Origin: Candidatus Roseilinea sp.
GTDB taxonomy: Bacteria; Chloroflexota; Anaerolineae; J036; Brachytrichaceae
Reading direction: 5' to 3'
Length of the DNA: 64,000 nt
Assembly (NCBI GenBank): GCA_026003755.1
Contig: BPHV01000001.1
Coordinates: 496,001 to 560,000 of the forward strand
In this document: positions 49,358 through 59,592 of the stretch, in pieces
Position numbering within the stretch: the first letter of the stretch is position 1
Layout of the letters: every line of letters starts with the position of its first letter
Notes under the pieces: generated by a model
Told to the model about the DNA's origin: nothing
What the model saw: only the letters and a program-made list of their open reading frames with translations
Database searches by the model: none
Position numbers and translations under genes: made by a program

Positions 49358-52300
49358 CTAAGGCGCCGATTGTACGATTGGGATGAATGCGCGGTTTTGC
49401 ATAACGGTGATGTAGTCAGTTCTACTCATCACATCTGTGCCGCCTGGTCCCTTGACGGTGAGAACAACGGAGTAACGCCCCGGCTTCTCGTAGAAGTGTG
49501 TTGGTGACTCGACAGACGAGGTCGTGCCATCCCCAAAGTCCCAGGTGTAATCCAACACGTCGCCTGTTGACAGATTCGTGAACTGAACAGGCTCACCAAC
49601 GAGCACCTCGCGCTTAGAGCTCGCGAAGTTTGCACTGGCAGGGGCATAAACCTTAACAGCCATGCGTTCTTGCCAAACAGTGTTGGTGAGAGGCCCGATC
49701 GCGCGCAGCGTCACGGTGTAAACGCCGGGTTGGGTATAAACATGTGCGCCGGGGCTATGAAGAGACGAGGTCGTGCCATCACCGAAGTCCCATTCCCAGG
49801 CTGTGGTGTTGGGCGTTGAGGTGTTGGTGAACACGACGGTCAGCGGAGCAATGCCGGAGTAAGCGCTCTTCAAGAAGCCAGCTCGTGCGCAGAAAGATGC
49901 AGAGCCGTTGACAAATGCGCTGTTGTCGCTGTAGCGCTGCTCCATGATGAAAGTGTCAGGGGAAAGGGCGGGGTTCACTTGCATCTGCAAGCCACAGGGA
50001 GCTGCCTGTCCGATGACAAAACTGATTGGCACAGTAGCCATTGGGCCGATGACCGGGATGTTCTTGGATGCGAGCAGGCCGGTGTGAGGTTGCTGCGAGA
50101 CATCGAATATGCTGACCACGACGTTGCTCACCGTCAACCAGCTTGTATTGCGGATATTGCCTGCGACGTAGATGAAGGGCACGGTGACGTCGGTTGCTGT
50201 GAGCTCCGGTGAGATGGCGAGATTGGGTCGTAGCTTCAAGGTGTTCTCGAGTTCCTGAACCTGACCGGATAGCGGCGACCGCACCAGTGTTGTGACCGAG
50301 TAGGTGCCGGCAGCCGCGTTGCTCACGTTCAAATTCAGCACGGCGGTGTATGTGTCCCCTGGCGCTACAGGCGGCACCGTGCTTGATGCCGTCGCAATTC
50401 CGGCACCCTCTAAAGTCTTCAAGGTGACTGTAAGCTCGCTTGGCAGCGTTTGAGTCGTGCCGGCGCTGAAGATGGGCACGTGAAGCGCGATCTGTGCGCC
50501 CTCTTGCCAATCAACAAGCGGAGGGCGAACTCTGAGGTCATGACCAAATGCGTGCACCAACGCAGCGTTGTTCGCTTCATTTAGCTCGTCTATGTGGTTC
50601 GTGGGGTCAGCCACAATGTAGAGGTCAAAGGCGTCCGCAGGTGGCACAACCCATGCAAAGCCAATGGTTTCGGTGAAGCCGGCCCCAAGTGCAGTCGGTA
50701 GGCTACGCGACATCAGCAGTGTACCGCCCAAGGTGGGGTCGCCTTGGTATAAGCCAATCTGCACAGCATTTGCCTCAACTTCGCCCTGGTTGAGCAAGGT
50801 CGCTGACACAAGCGCCGTTGCGCCGAGCGCAGGGGCATCTTCTGGCAGAACGATGGTGATGCTGTCGGAGATAACAGTGAGATCTGGCCGATACTGGAGT
50901 TGTTTGGATAAGGCTACCATCTCCGTGCCGCTGGCTTGGCGCATAGTCGAAGTGATCAGCTCACCAGCAACTTCGCGCGTCCGAGTTACCACTTCATAAA
51001 GGGTGCGCACATAGCCCAATGTCAGGGTGTCATCTTTCATGTAGGCATCAAACGAAGCCTCGAATGCGGAGTCGTCGGTAAGTTTGATCGGCTTGCTCCA
51101 TTGAGACCAGTTATCGGAAGCGACCAGGGCATAGAGGTCACGGTCGAAGCGACTGCCTCTCAGGACTGCGACCAGCCCTTGGTTTCCTTCGTGGAGCTGC
51201 ATTCGATCAACGATGAGGTTGTCCAGGTTCACCGATGCGCTCATCGGCGCAGCAGTCTGCAAGCTGTGAATTTCGAACACGTTTTGCCGATTGGAGCTGT
51301 CCATCTGCGTGAGGCCGGAGCGTATGTGAGCGAGCCAGGGAGTGCCAGCCTGGTCAATCACAACCGCTGGGTGGCTTTGCCTTTCCTCACTCCAGCCCAG
51401 GAAGGGTATGTGAATCGGATCTGACCAGGACGCTGCTGCTTCGTCCCACACCACTGCCGCAGTTCGCAGGGTGGGCGTCACGCCTGGAGAAACAAACTGC
51501 TCGCTGTAAGCTATCACAGCCTCTTGGTTGCTAAAAGCAGAAGATAAGCCGAAGAGATTGTGATCGTTGCGGAGGATGATTTCTTGCCGTTGTGGGGTGC
51601 CTTGTGCGTTGAAGAAAGCCACCTCCAGCGCAGCGGCGTTGTCTTCGAGGCTCACCCACGCTGCAAGGGCCCGGCCTTGGCCGTTGCTGCTCAGCGTTAA
51701 ACTGTAGTCGAGATGGTTGTCGTTGGTGAGGTATTGGACAGGTGACCAGCGATCGGCCAGGCTGTCGTACACCGCGTAGGCGACTTCGATCTTGCGAATG
51801 TCGCGCAGCGATTCGCTGAGGATGTCGCGTGCTCGGTTCCAGACCGCCAGCGCATGCTGATCATTGAGCCAGGTCACCTGAGGGGCCAGGTCGGAGACTG
51901 CATCGGAAGTGACTGCCGCAGGAGCTGACCAGGCGCTACCGTTCCACACGCTGTAGTAGATTTCGCGCGAGCCGCCAACAGGCCGAGCAGGAACATCTTG
52001 CGTCCATACCAGTAGTGTGCGTCCTGTGGCGGGCCAATGGGCCATGCTCACTTCGGTGTGAGTCAGGTTGCCGCTCGCCAAAATGCCTGTGATCACAGCA
52101 GAACTGCCCACGGCCATAGGCGCGCCCATGCTGCTGGGGGATACCATGCTCGCGCTTTCAAAACCAGCATAATCAGGCGTATGCGATGCTGGCGGGATGA
52201 GCTCGAATGTGGCTGAATCTGTCGAAGGCACAGCTTGTGCTGCAAACGGCACCGTGGATTGACCCAAGGAGCTTGTTTGTGCGCCTTGACCTGAAGGAGG

Positions 52301-55300
52301 CAGTAAGTTCCACTTGGTGTTGTACTTCCATTCTGCATCCCTGGACCACGCATTGTATAAGTTTGCCGCGACCTTCGCACTTGCTTCCAATTCGACCTGC
52401 GAGACCGGTGCTGCCTCCGCAAGCCTTACAGGCCGTGTGCCGCCGAACTTCAACACAGCCGCACCACTGCTCTCCAGCTTGATCTCCAACAGGTCTTTGA
52501 CAGTATAAGCATACTCAGCAGAGACCTTTGGGCCAACAGATGTGGTTGTTTCAAGTAGGTAGGCTTGAATGCCGTTCCGGTTATTAGGAGCAAAAGCCAG
52601 TTTGGAGTTGAGCTTGAAGCTTGCCCCGGCTTTCGCTGTCACCTCGCCGAGCATCTGTTCACACTTCAAACCAATTGCGAGGACCTTTTCCGCTTCTTCC
52701 AAGACCTTGCAGGCTGCTTCTACCCCAGGAGCAACAGGCGGGAAGAACTTCGCAAGCAGCGTCATGAGCGCTTCCTTCCATTCGGTATACACTTCGGCAC
52801 CCAGAGACCCAGCCCCTTTGTACTCGCGCAGGTAGTCCTCGTTAAAGTAGCCCAAAAAGAATACACATAAGTAATTTCGGTCAAACTCGTAGCTCAAGCC
52901 GAGGTCTAAGGCTCCTCCAAGGCGCAAATTTTTGATCTTGGCGATCTCTTTTCGGCTGCCTTTGAATTGAAAATTCAAGGATGGCGGGGTATCACAACTC
53001 AACGGGAGGTCCAGCGAGCCGACCAGCTTGAGTTTGATGCTCTTCCTCTTTGCGATTTCCTTTGCTTCTGCCTCGTTTCCCTCACCTCCCTCACCTGTGC
53101 TCTGGCCTGTGTCAAGTTTTGGCTCAAACACCCATCCCTCGTTGTTGGGCCATACCTTGGAGATGCTGTAGGTGGGTGGCGCACCATTGACCGACTTCAT
53201 AGACAAGCTGGGTATACGTCTAGAAAACGAACCGGCGGCAGACTCGGCATAGCCCATGACATGGAGGAGCCAGTCTGGCCAATCATTTGAGGCGACCTCG
53301 GTCGTCCAGGGCACCGATTGCAAGCCGTCACTCGTGACGGCTATGATTCGCAATTGACCAGGGCCGAACGGCAAGTCGCTCAACAGGTTAAAGGAGCGAA
53401 TAGCGTAGTGAGTCTTGATGTTCTCATTGGACTGCGCATAGAATATCTCTTTCTTCTGCTTCCCGTTGCTGAGCTCAAAGATGAGTGCCCCTGGCGTGCA
53501 ACCTTTCCAGTCCACCGTGACGTTGCTGTCCAGGTACATAGCATGGCGCGATGGTTGCGGAAACCGAGGGTAAACAAAATCCCGTCCCAGATTGAAAGAG
53601 GGCACCACCTCCAGGATCTCGGGGCGCATGGCGCAACTGCTAACCACGGGCACTTCGACGCGCGCTATCGGTGTGTTGTAATACGCATTCAGCACAGTGA
53701 TCGTGGCTGTCCCGATATGAGACGCCCTTAGCTCAGCTTGGCCCACGTCAACATAGCGCACTGTGTAGGTGGGTGGTTGGTCTTGAAAGCGAATGACCTT
53801 GAGCGGCACTTGCGTCTCTGTCACTCTCTCTGGGGACCTCTCCATGAAGAAGGACTGGATGGCGATGCGAGCGGACGAACCCGCGGTGAGTGTTTCCGGC
53901 GAGACGTGAAGCCGTGCAGCTATACTCTCGGGGCCAACAAAGTATATCTCCGTGGACGCCCTCAAGTCCAAATCGTTCGCAAGGCTGTGTGCTTCAATCA
54001 GCGCTTTGCCTGCTTGCGTTGACTTCACGCGCGCAGTGAGTATGCCGTTGGGGTCTGTGCGTCCTTCGCGCGGGGTGATTACCACACCGGAATAGGGGCT
54101 GTAGAACTCGAACAAACGGTTTGTGATGGGACTACCGTTGGCGTCAACAGCCTTCAGCGTGAGCGTAGCCTCCGCGATTCCATCGGCTTTTACGAACGCT
54201 TCATCCACGCTCAGGTAGGGTTCTTTCTCCGCAAACTTGATAGTGGCCTGAGCGATGGTGATGTGTGGCTCTGCGGCACGCTGCGCAGAGATTGTGGAGA
54301 ACCCCAGGCCGCGTGAGCGGACTACGGCAGTGAATTGTCCATCCTCATTCGTCACACCTTCGGAGGGCACAACGCTGTCCACGATAGGACGATCTGTGCT
54401 CAGCCGCACGCGCTCACCAGCCCACGGCTGGTTGTCAGCGGTGTATAGCGTGAGTGTGACTACGCTATGCTTGCTCAGCGATGGCACCAGAGCCGGCGAA
54501 ACAATTATGCCCGTTTGACTGCCAACGCCGCTGTATGTGGTGAATGACCAGTGACCGCCCTCTGCATCAGTGAAAGTTGTGCAATCGGCATCTTGGCAGG
54601 CGCGTACTTGCCAATAGTAAGTGGAACTCGGCGTCAATCGCCCCGGCACCAACGCACTCGTTGCCGAGCCTGTGCTGATGTTGGGTTCACAGTTTGGTGT
54701 CGTGCTGACACAGTAGCGATAGTGATCCGCTGCAAACGCGTCCCACGACAGCCGCACGCCTTCTAGCAGAATGCCGGTCGAGTTGTTTTCAGGAGCAAGC
54801 TTCTCAAATCGGTTTGTCGTGACCGCCCCTGAGAGACAAGCTATCTGTTGGGGTGAATTGTAGTCATATCCATGCAGTTCATCTTCGGGACTAACTCCTA
54901 TTTGGAAGTAATAATCCGATCCCCATCCGTACCAGCATCCGTCCCTTCCGAGGGCGATGGTGTGATCTCCTCCCGCGGAGATGGCAACAAAGCGATGTCC
55001 ACCAGTGACCCTGACCGGCGTGGAGCGATAGCCTGTGGTTGTGCCATCGCCAAGCTGACCCTCACTGTTCCAACCCCAGCAATAAGCCTCTCCCTCACTG
55101 GTCAACGCGCATGTGTGGCCGTGGCCGGTGGAGATGGCCGTAAAGTATTGGCTGCTGTTGACCTGAACCGGAGCCTGGCCATATTCAGCGCCCCAGCAGT
55201 AAGCCTGTCCCGACGAGGCGAGTGCACAAGTTCTGTCAAATCCTCCCGAAATCGAAACGAACGTGTGTCCGCCAGTCACCTCCACCGGCGTAGGATATAC

Positions 55301-55972
55301 TTCATCTTCGGCGCTGCCGTTACCAAGCTGACCGTACTCGTTCCGACCCCAGCAGTATGCTTGGCCAGATGACGTCAGCCCGCATGCATGAAACCCTCCT
55401 GCAGCGATAGCCGTGAAGAAGAGGTCATTGCTGATTAGGGCTGGCGTATTACCAAGGCCGATAGAGGAGCTGCCCCAGCAGTATGCTCTCCCGGACGCTG
55501 TCAGTGCGCAACTGCCAAAGTGGCCATTGGAAATGGTGACGAAGGTGTGATTCCCGCTGACAGGAGTTGGCGTGGGGGAGTGTTCCTCAGTGCCGTTACC
55601 AAGTTGGCCAAAGTAGTTTTGACCCCAGCAGTATGCTTGGCCGCCACTCGTCAATGCACATGTATGATGTACGTTTGCTGAAATAGCCTTAAAGTAGGGT
55701 TGACCGGTTAAGCGCTGCGGGCGCTTCGCCCATCCGAAAGGGAGTAAAGCTGCCTGATCATCAGTATCACCCTCTCCGGTTTGATAATTGCCCCAGCAGT
55801 ATGTATCTCCGTTTTGTGTGAGCGCGCAGGTGTGATAGAAGCCTGCAGCAATGGTGGGCCCGACTACGCTTGCCTGTGCGCCTCGCGCCGGAGGAACTGT
55901 AGGCAAGGCGAAAAGCTGTGAGAGCAGTAGCGCCGATGCAATTACTGGACCGATTCCGTTGCGTGATTTCAT
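49358..55972 (-). CDS. Giant secreted RCC1-repeat/Ig/CARDB/PKD surface protein, 2204 aa
   Basis: The protein begins with a signal peptide (IGPVIASALLLSQLFALPTV, ATG 55972 after an AAGGAG site). About seven RCC1-type repeats follow (residues ~35-370), each with a CALTxxGxAYCWG signature carrying two cysteines, then a fibronectin-like domain with YYWQVRACQDADC, invasin-like Big_1 domains (VTLTLYTADNQPWAGERVRL), a 700-residue unfamiliar middle, CARDB-like domains, and two PKD domains (AWEWDFGDGTTSSLHSP; YTWDFGDGTTSSVESPTHFY). It ends RAFIPIVQSAP, like the short 'LPxV' ends of Chloroflexota surface proteins. GC is clearly lower than in neighbours, suggesting acquisition. Likely cell-surface adhesin or scaffold. 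Confidence 0.88.
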   Translation of the reverse strand: MKSRNGIGPVIASALLLSQLFALPTVPPARGAQASVVGPTIAAGFYHTCALTQNGDTYCWGNYQTGEGDTDDQAALLPFGWAKRPQRLTGQPYFKAISANVHHTCALTSGGQAYCWGQNYFGQLGNGTEEHSPTPTPVSGNHTFVTISNGHFGSCALTASGRAYCWGSSSIGLGNTPALISNDLFFTAIAAGGFHACGLTSSGQAYCWGRNEYGQLGNGSAEDEVYPTPVEVTGGHTFVSISGGFDRTCALASSGQAYCWGAEYGQAPVQVNSSQYFTAISTGHGHTCALTSEGEAYCWGWNSEGQLGDGTTTGYRSTPVRVTGGHRFVAISAGGDHTIALGRDGCWYGWGSDYYFQIGVSPEDELHGYDYNSPQQIACLSGAVTTNRFEKLAPENNSTGILLEGVRLSWDAFAADHYRYCVSTTPNCEPNISTGSATSALVPGRLTPSSTYYWQVRACQDADCTTFTDAEGGHWSFTTYSGVGSQTGIIVSPALVPSLSKHSVVTLTLYTADNQPWAGERVRLSTDRPIVDSVVPSEGVTNEDGQFTAVVRSRGLGFSTISAQRAAEPHITIAQATIKFAEKEPYLSVDEAFVKADGIAEATLTLKAVDANGSPITNRLFEFYSPYSGVVITPREGRTDPNGILTARVKSTQAGKALIEAHSLANDLDLRASTEIYFVGPESIAARLHVSPETLTAGSSARIAIQSFFMERSPERVTETQVPLKVIRFQDQPPTYTVRYVDVGQAELRASHIGTATITVLNAYYNTPIARVEVPVVSSCAMRPEILEVVPSFNLGRDFVYPRFPQPSRHAMYLDSNVTVDWKGCTPGALIFELSNGKQKKEIFYAQSNENIKTHYAIRSFNLLSDLPFGPGQLRIIAVTSDGLQSVPWTTEVASNDWPDWLLHVMGYAESAAGSFSRRIPSLSMKSVNGAPPTYSISKVWPNNEGWVFEPKLDTGQSTGEGGEGNEAEAKEIAKRKSIKLKLVGSLDLPLSCDTPPSLNFQFKGSRKEIAKIKNLRLGGALDLGLSYEFDRNYLCVFFLGYFNEDYLREYKGAGSLGAEVYTEWKEALMTLLAKFFPPVAPGVEAACKVLEEAEKVLAIGLKCEQMLGEVTAKAGASFKLNSKLAFAPNNRNGIQAYLLETTTSVGPKVSAEYAYTVKDLLEIKLESSGAAVLKFGGTRPVRLAEAAPVSQVELEASAKVAANLYNAWSRDAEWKYNTKWNLLPPSGQGAQTSSLGQSTVPFAAQAVPSTDSATFELIPPASHTPDYAGFESASMVSPSSMGAPMAVGSSAVITGILASGNLTHTEVSMAHWPATGRTLLVWTQDVPARPVGGSREIYYSVWNGSAWSAPAAVTSDAVSDLAPQVTWLNDQHALAVWNRARDILSESLRDIRKIEVAYAVYDSLADRWSPVQYLTNDNHLDYSLTLSSNGQGRALAAWVSLEDNAAALEVAFFNAQGTPQRQEIILRNDHNLFGLSSAFSNQEAVIAYSEQFVSPGVTPTLRTAAVVWDEAAASWSDPIHIPFLGWSEERQSHPAVVIDQAGTPWLAHIRSGLTQMDSSNRQNVFEIHSLQTAAPMSASVNLDNLIVDRMQLHEGNQGLVAVLRGSRFDRDLYALVASDNWSQWSKPIKLTDDSAFEASFDAYMKDDTLTLGYVRTLYEVVTRTREVAGELITSTMRQASGTEMVALSKQLQYRPDLTVISDSITIVLPEDAPALGATALVSATLLNQGEVEANAVQIGLYQGDPTLGGTLLMSRSLPTALGAGFTETIGFAWVVPPADAFDLYIVADPTNHIDELNEANNAALVHAFGHDLRVRPPLVDWQEGAQIALHVPIFSAGTTQTLPSELTVTLKTLEGAGIATASSTVPPVAPGDTYTAVLNLNVSNAAAGTYSVTTLVRSPLSGQVQELENTLKLRPNLAISPELTATDVTVPFIYVAGNIRNTSWLTVSNVVVSIFDVSQQPHTGLLASKNIPVIGPMATVPISFVIGQAAPCGLQMQVNPALSPDTFIMEQRYSDNSAFVNGSASFCARAGFLKSAYSGIAPLTVVFTNTSTPNTTAWEWDFGDGTTSSLHSPGAHVYTQPGVYTVTLRAIGPLTNTVWQERMAVKVYAPASANFASSKREVLVGEPVQFTNLSTGDVLDYTWDFGDGTTSSVESPTHFYEKPGRYSVVLTVKGPGGTDVMSRTDYITVMQNRAFIPIVQSAP

Positions 55973-56550
55973 AGCGTCTATGGTGCTCCTTGCGATCTTC
56001 AAAAAGATCCGAGGGGGGAATGTACCAAGTGATTGTTTAGATCGGTTTAAGAGAGGCTCAAAAATTGCCCTTGTGAAGATGCCTATTGCTTGAGGACGCG
56101 CCGCGTATACCTCACTACAACATCTCGGGCCGCTGGGCGCAGGCTTGCGCAAATTCGATTTTGCCTTCGAGGTCAGAGAACGGAGCCACGTCTCAAAGTT
56201 TTCTGATGGGGATGGTCATGGCGGGGCATTCGAGTCGGCCAAGCTGCGCTTCACAGCAGAGGACGACGCGCTCATTATCCCGTTGGATGCATCGTCGTTA
56301 TGCATGGTGCGGCGCTCGCCTCTTAAGGCTTTCGCGCTGGCCGAAGTAGCGTCGCCCTGCGAGCCGCAGCAGGCTGAGGAGGTGGATCGCGACGCAAACG
56401 GCCCGGAAGGTGCTGGTGCCGCTCCCAGTTGCGTTCGCTTAGCCGGCTGGCCGGCGAGCGCTGTGGTGGGGCTGGCGTGCGCAGAAGCGACGCTTGAGCC
56501 ACAGAGGAGAGCATCTTGCGCTGAAATGCAGCCCCCGTCGCCTCGAGAGT
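55973..56550. other. Gap of about 580 bases with no supported gene
   Basis: This region separates the giant gene from metK. The minus strand begins with the giant gene's leader (AAGGAGC ribosome-binding site, a TACATT box near 56018). The rest contains only unrecognised frames such as one beginning MRKFDFAFEVRERSHV at 56145 on the plus strand; low-confidence, no motif or ribosome-binding site. Confidence 0.4.
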
Positions 56551-57774
56551 TTAGGTGGCTGCGGCGCGCAGGGCCTCGGCGCGGTCGGTGTGCTCCCAGG
56601 GCAGGTCCAGGTCGGTGCGGCCGAAGTGGCCGTAGGCCGCCGTCTGGCGATAGATCGGCCGACGCAAATTCAGGTCGCGGATGATCGCGCCGGGGCGCAG
56701 GTCGAAGACCTCTTGAATGGCTTTGATGATCTTCTCGTCGCTCACCTTGCCGGTGCCGAAGGTCTCGACGTTGATCGAGAGCGGACGCGCCATGCCGATG
56801 GCGTAGGCGACCTGGACTTCACAGCGGTCGGCCAGTCCGGCGGCGACCACGTTCTTGGCGACCCAGCGGCAAGCGTAGGCCGCCGAGCGGTCCACCTTGG
56901 TGGGGTCTTTGCCGCTGAACGCCCCGCCGCCGTGCCGGCCCATGCCGCCGTAGGTGTCCACGATGATCTTGCGGCCGGTCAGGCCGGCGTCGCCCATCGG
57001 CCCGCCGACGACGAAGCGCCCGGTGGGGTTGGTGTAAATCTTGAGCTTGCCGTTCAGCATCTCCGGCGGCAGGGTGGGCAGGATGACGTGCTCGGTGAGG
57101 GCCTGGTGGATTTCCTCCTGGCTCACGTCCGGCGCATGCTGGGTGCTGATCAACACGGTGTCAATGCGGGCCGGCTTGCCGAAGCGATACTCCACGGTGA
57201 CCTGGGTTTTGCCATCGGGGCGCAGCCAGGACAGCTCGCCGCGCTTGCGCGCTTCGCTCAGCCGCCGCGCCAGCCGATGGGCCAGCGCGATCGGCATCGG
57301 CATCAACTCCGGCGTCTCGTTGCAGGCGAACCCGAACATCATGCCCTGGTCTCCGGCGCCGATGCGCTCGACCTCGTCTTCGCTGTTGCCGTTGCGCGCC
57401 TCGAGCGCCGCGTCCACGCCCTGCGCGATGTCGGGCGATTGGCTGGCGATGGCGATCTGTACGCCGCAGGTGTTGCCATCGAAGCCCTTGTCGGAGGAGT
57501 CAAAACCGATTTCTTTGACCACCTGGCGCACCAGTTGATCGAAGTTGACGAAGGCACGGGTGGTGATCTCCCCCAAGCAAAGCACGAAGCCGGTCTTCAC
57601 CGCCGTCTCGCAGGCGACGCGGCTCATCGGGTCTTGGGCCAGGCAGGCGTCGAGCACCGCGTCGGAGATCTGGTCGCACATCTTGTCGGGATGCCCTTCG
57701 GTCACCGATTCGGAGGTGAAGAAGAGCTGGGGCGAGTTCATGAAGCTGTTCACGGCAAGCTCTCTCTGGTTCAT
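56551..57774 (-). CDS. metK: S-adenosylmethionine synthase
   Basis: MetK joins methionine and ATP to give SAM. The 407-residue protein shows [20 protein letters not shown], the ATP site [40 protein letters not shown] and [20 protein letters not shown] with the catalytic lysines, and a C-terminal ALRAAAT end. ATG 57774 adds 11 residues to the more usual start [12 protein letters not shown] at 57741; either is possible. It is controlled by the SAM-I riboswitch directly upstream. Confidence 0.97.
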   Translation of the reverse strand: MNQRELAVNSFMNSPQLFFTSESVTEGHPDKMCDQISDAVLDACLAQDPMSRVACETAVKTGFVLCLGEITTRAFVNFDQLVRQVVKEIGFDSSDKGFDGNTCGVQIAIASQSPDIAQGVDAALEARNGNSEDEVERIGAGDQGMMFGFACNETPELMPMPIALAHRLARRLSEARKRGELSWLRPDGKTQVTVEYRFGKPARIDTVLISTQHAPDVSQEEIHQALTEHVILPTLPPEMLNGKLKIYTNPTGRFVVGGPMGDAGLTGRKIIVDTYGGMGRHGGGAFSGKDPTKVDRSAAYACRWVAKNVVAAGLADRCEVQVAYAIGMARPLSINVETFGTGKVSDEKIIKAIQEVFDLRPGAIIRDLNLRRPIYRQTAAYGHFGRTDLDLPWEHTDRAEALRAAAT

Positions 57775-57830
57775 GATCTTCTTTCGGGTGCGTTGCTCAT
57801 GATTACTCTGCGCTCTGTTTCAACTCAGGC

Positions 57831-57872
57831 AAAAGAATCGCCCTCTTGCACTCGATGAGAGGCAAGAGGGCG
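57831..57872 (-). terminator. Riboswitch-controlled intrinsic terminator before metK
   Basis: On the minus strand the arms CGCCCTCTTGC and GCAAGAGGGCG form an 11-bp stem followed by ATTCTTTT. The 5' arm and loop contain GCCTCTCATC, perfectly complementary to GATGAGAGGC in the aptamer's P1 3' strand, so the two folds exclude each other. Confidence 0.88.
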
Positions 57873-57894
57873 TTGGTCGCTCATACGCGCTCGC

Positions 57895-58021
<127 letters not shown>

Positions 58022-58034
58022 CGCAGCAACGCTC

Positions 58035-58040
58035 ATTTTA
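58035..58040 (-). promoter_or_regulatory. -10 box TAAAAT of the metK leader
   Basis: TAAAAT on the minus strand lies about 14 bases before the riboswitch P1 strand, predicting a start close to 58028. No clear -35. Confidence 0.5.
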
Positions 58041-58105
58041 CCTTGCCTGCTCATCGGCCGGGCGCGGGGCGCAGGGATTGCTTCACGCTGCATGGGAGAC
58101 GATAC

Positions 58106-59056
58106 TTGAGCGCTGTGAAGGGAATTGCGCATTTTGCCTCGGGCTTGTGCGTGGCTTCATTCGTGCCGGGCGTGGTTGAGCAGGCGGCCCAAGGGGGATT
58201 GCTCATCGCGTTGGGTGGGGCTTGCGCCATGTTGCCTGATACGCTGGATTTTCGCTTTGCCAAGTTCATCGAGCGGCGTGATGCGGACATCATCCCAGAT
58301 CGGGCCCATCCCAATCCACAAGCGTTGGCTGAGGCTCTGGCGCATCAGTTCGCGCTGGTCCAGCCGGAGCAGCCGCGGGTCGTACAGCTTCATCCGCTAC
58401 GCTTGGGGGTGGTGAATTGGGTGACGTATACCGTGCGCTTTGACAGCGCCCATGGCGAGGTGGTGGTGACGATGAACGGTGTAGAAGGGCGGGCGCATGT
58501 GGGGACGCTGGACTACCGTTACGATAGTGCGCTGGAAGTCATCGAGCTGGGCGGTCCATCGTTGCGCTTGTCCCGCGGGGCGCGCGGTTACTGCGTTGAG
58601 TTTCTGCCCTGGCACCGCCAATGGTCGCATTCGCTCGTGTTGGCCGCAGCGCTTGGTCTCGTGCTGGCGGTGGCTCTAGGCCCGCTGGCCGGCTGGGTGG
58701 GTGGATTGGGCTACGCCGTGCACGTGTTGGAAGATCAACTGGGCTACTTGGGTTCTAACTTATTTTGGCCGTTCACACGGCGGCGCTTCGACGGCCTGCG
58801 CTTGCTGCATGCTAGCGATGCCATCCCCAACACGGTCACGGTGTGGGTGTCGTTGATGTTGCTGTTGCTCAATTTGGATCGCGCGCAAGAGACACCGCTG
58901 ATCGCCAGCGGGCCATTCCTTGGTTTTGCCGTGTTGGCGCCGGCGGCGCTGTTGATTGCGATCTATGCGCGACGCAAGTGGCGGCGCTATGTGGCGTCGC
59001 TGGAGGCTGAGCGCAACCGCGATGTCCTGGCTGAAAGTGAGGACGCGGCGAGCTAG
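58106..59056 (+). CDS. YdjM/DUF457-like membrane-bound metal-dependent hydrolase
   Basis: The 316-residue protein shows the family start VKGIAHFASGLCVASFVPG, HRQWSHSLVLAAALG and, after two helices, YAVHVLEDQLGYLG and a WPFTRR segment, as in YdjM-like proteins (LexA-regulated in some bacteria, with conserved His/Asp metal ligands near membrane helices). A 100-residue insertion of beta-rich sequence after the first helix is unusual. TTG 58106 has GGGAG seven bases upstream; GTG 58115 is the alternative. Confidence 0.72.
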   Translation: MSAVKGIAHFASGLCVASFVPGVVEQAAQGGLLIALGGACAMLPDTLDFRFAKFIERRDADIIPDRAHPNPQALAEALAHQFALVQPEQPRVVQLHPLRLGVVNWVTYTVRFDSAHGEVVVTMNGVEGRAHVGTLDYRYDSALEVIELGGPSLRLSRGARGYCVEFLPWHRQWSHSLVLAAALGLVLAVALGPLAGWVGGLGYAVHVLEDQLGYLGSNLFWPFTRRRFDGLRLLHASDAIPNTVTVWVSLMLLLLNLDRAQETPLIASGPFLGFAVLAPAALLIAIYARRKWRRYVASLEAERNRDVLAESEDAAS

Positions 59057-59354
59057 AGTCAAATTGCGTGGGCACACAGGCGGCGCACAATACCCACTCC
59101 TGTGCGGCACGCACGCTGCGCACGATCTTGGCTGGGTTGCCCTTTCCTGCGCCAAGAAAGCCTCTCGGCACACGCCGCGCCGGAGGTTCAAATGCATCCG
59201 CTTGCGTATGCTTTTGGGCTGGTCGGCTTCCAGTTCGACGATGAACCAGAAGCCGACCTCCCAGGTCTGGGCTGCCTCGCGGTAGGCGGCGCTGACGTTG
59301 ATGGCGTCTTTGAAGGCGGCGACCCATTCAGACGTGGCAAAGGGGACGCTCCTG
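59055..59354 (-). pseudogene. Decayed SCP2 sterol-binding domain gene
   Basis: In one frame VPFATSEWVAAFKDAINVSA, AYREAAQTWEVGFWFIVELE and CREAF read like the start of the SCP2-domain proteins common in Chloroflexota, which bind lipids. A frame change then gives GNPAKIVRSVRAAQEWVLCA and ACVPTQFD, the normal C-terminus. The middle third is deleted, there is no start codon and a TAG stands just upstream, so it is a pseudogene overlapping the end of the preceding gene by two bases. Confidence 0.72.
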
Positions 59355-59592
59355 GTCTAGGGCTGCTTTGGCATAGGCTATTGCACGGGTGCGGGATGAT
59401 GCCGAGCTGCGATCGCGGCTGCAGACTGGCACCATCGGGCTGGGCCGGCGGTTTGGATGGGATACAATCGCGTCCCGAATAGCCGCGCCGTTCGAGCGGC
59501 TGATTGATGCGCGTAAGGTACAGCACACGAGCGCGAGCGTATGACGCAGGGCATGCGCTCCTTCCTTGTGCTGGTCGCTAGGGAGGTGCCGG
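59057..59592. other. Gap before the glycan cluster
   Basis: Apart from the SCP2 relic, nothing convincing is present in about 535 bases. Short plus-strand frames (for example through 59400-59580) have no motif. Confidence 0.4.

Noticed and set aside
56145..56684. 179-residue plus-strand frame between the giant gene and metK
   Set aside because: No motif or ribosome-binding site is present and its 3' end lies inside metK; kept only as an unexplained stretch.
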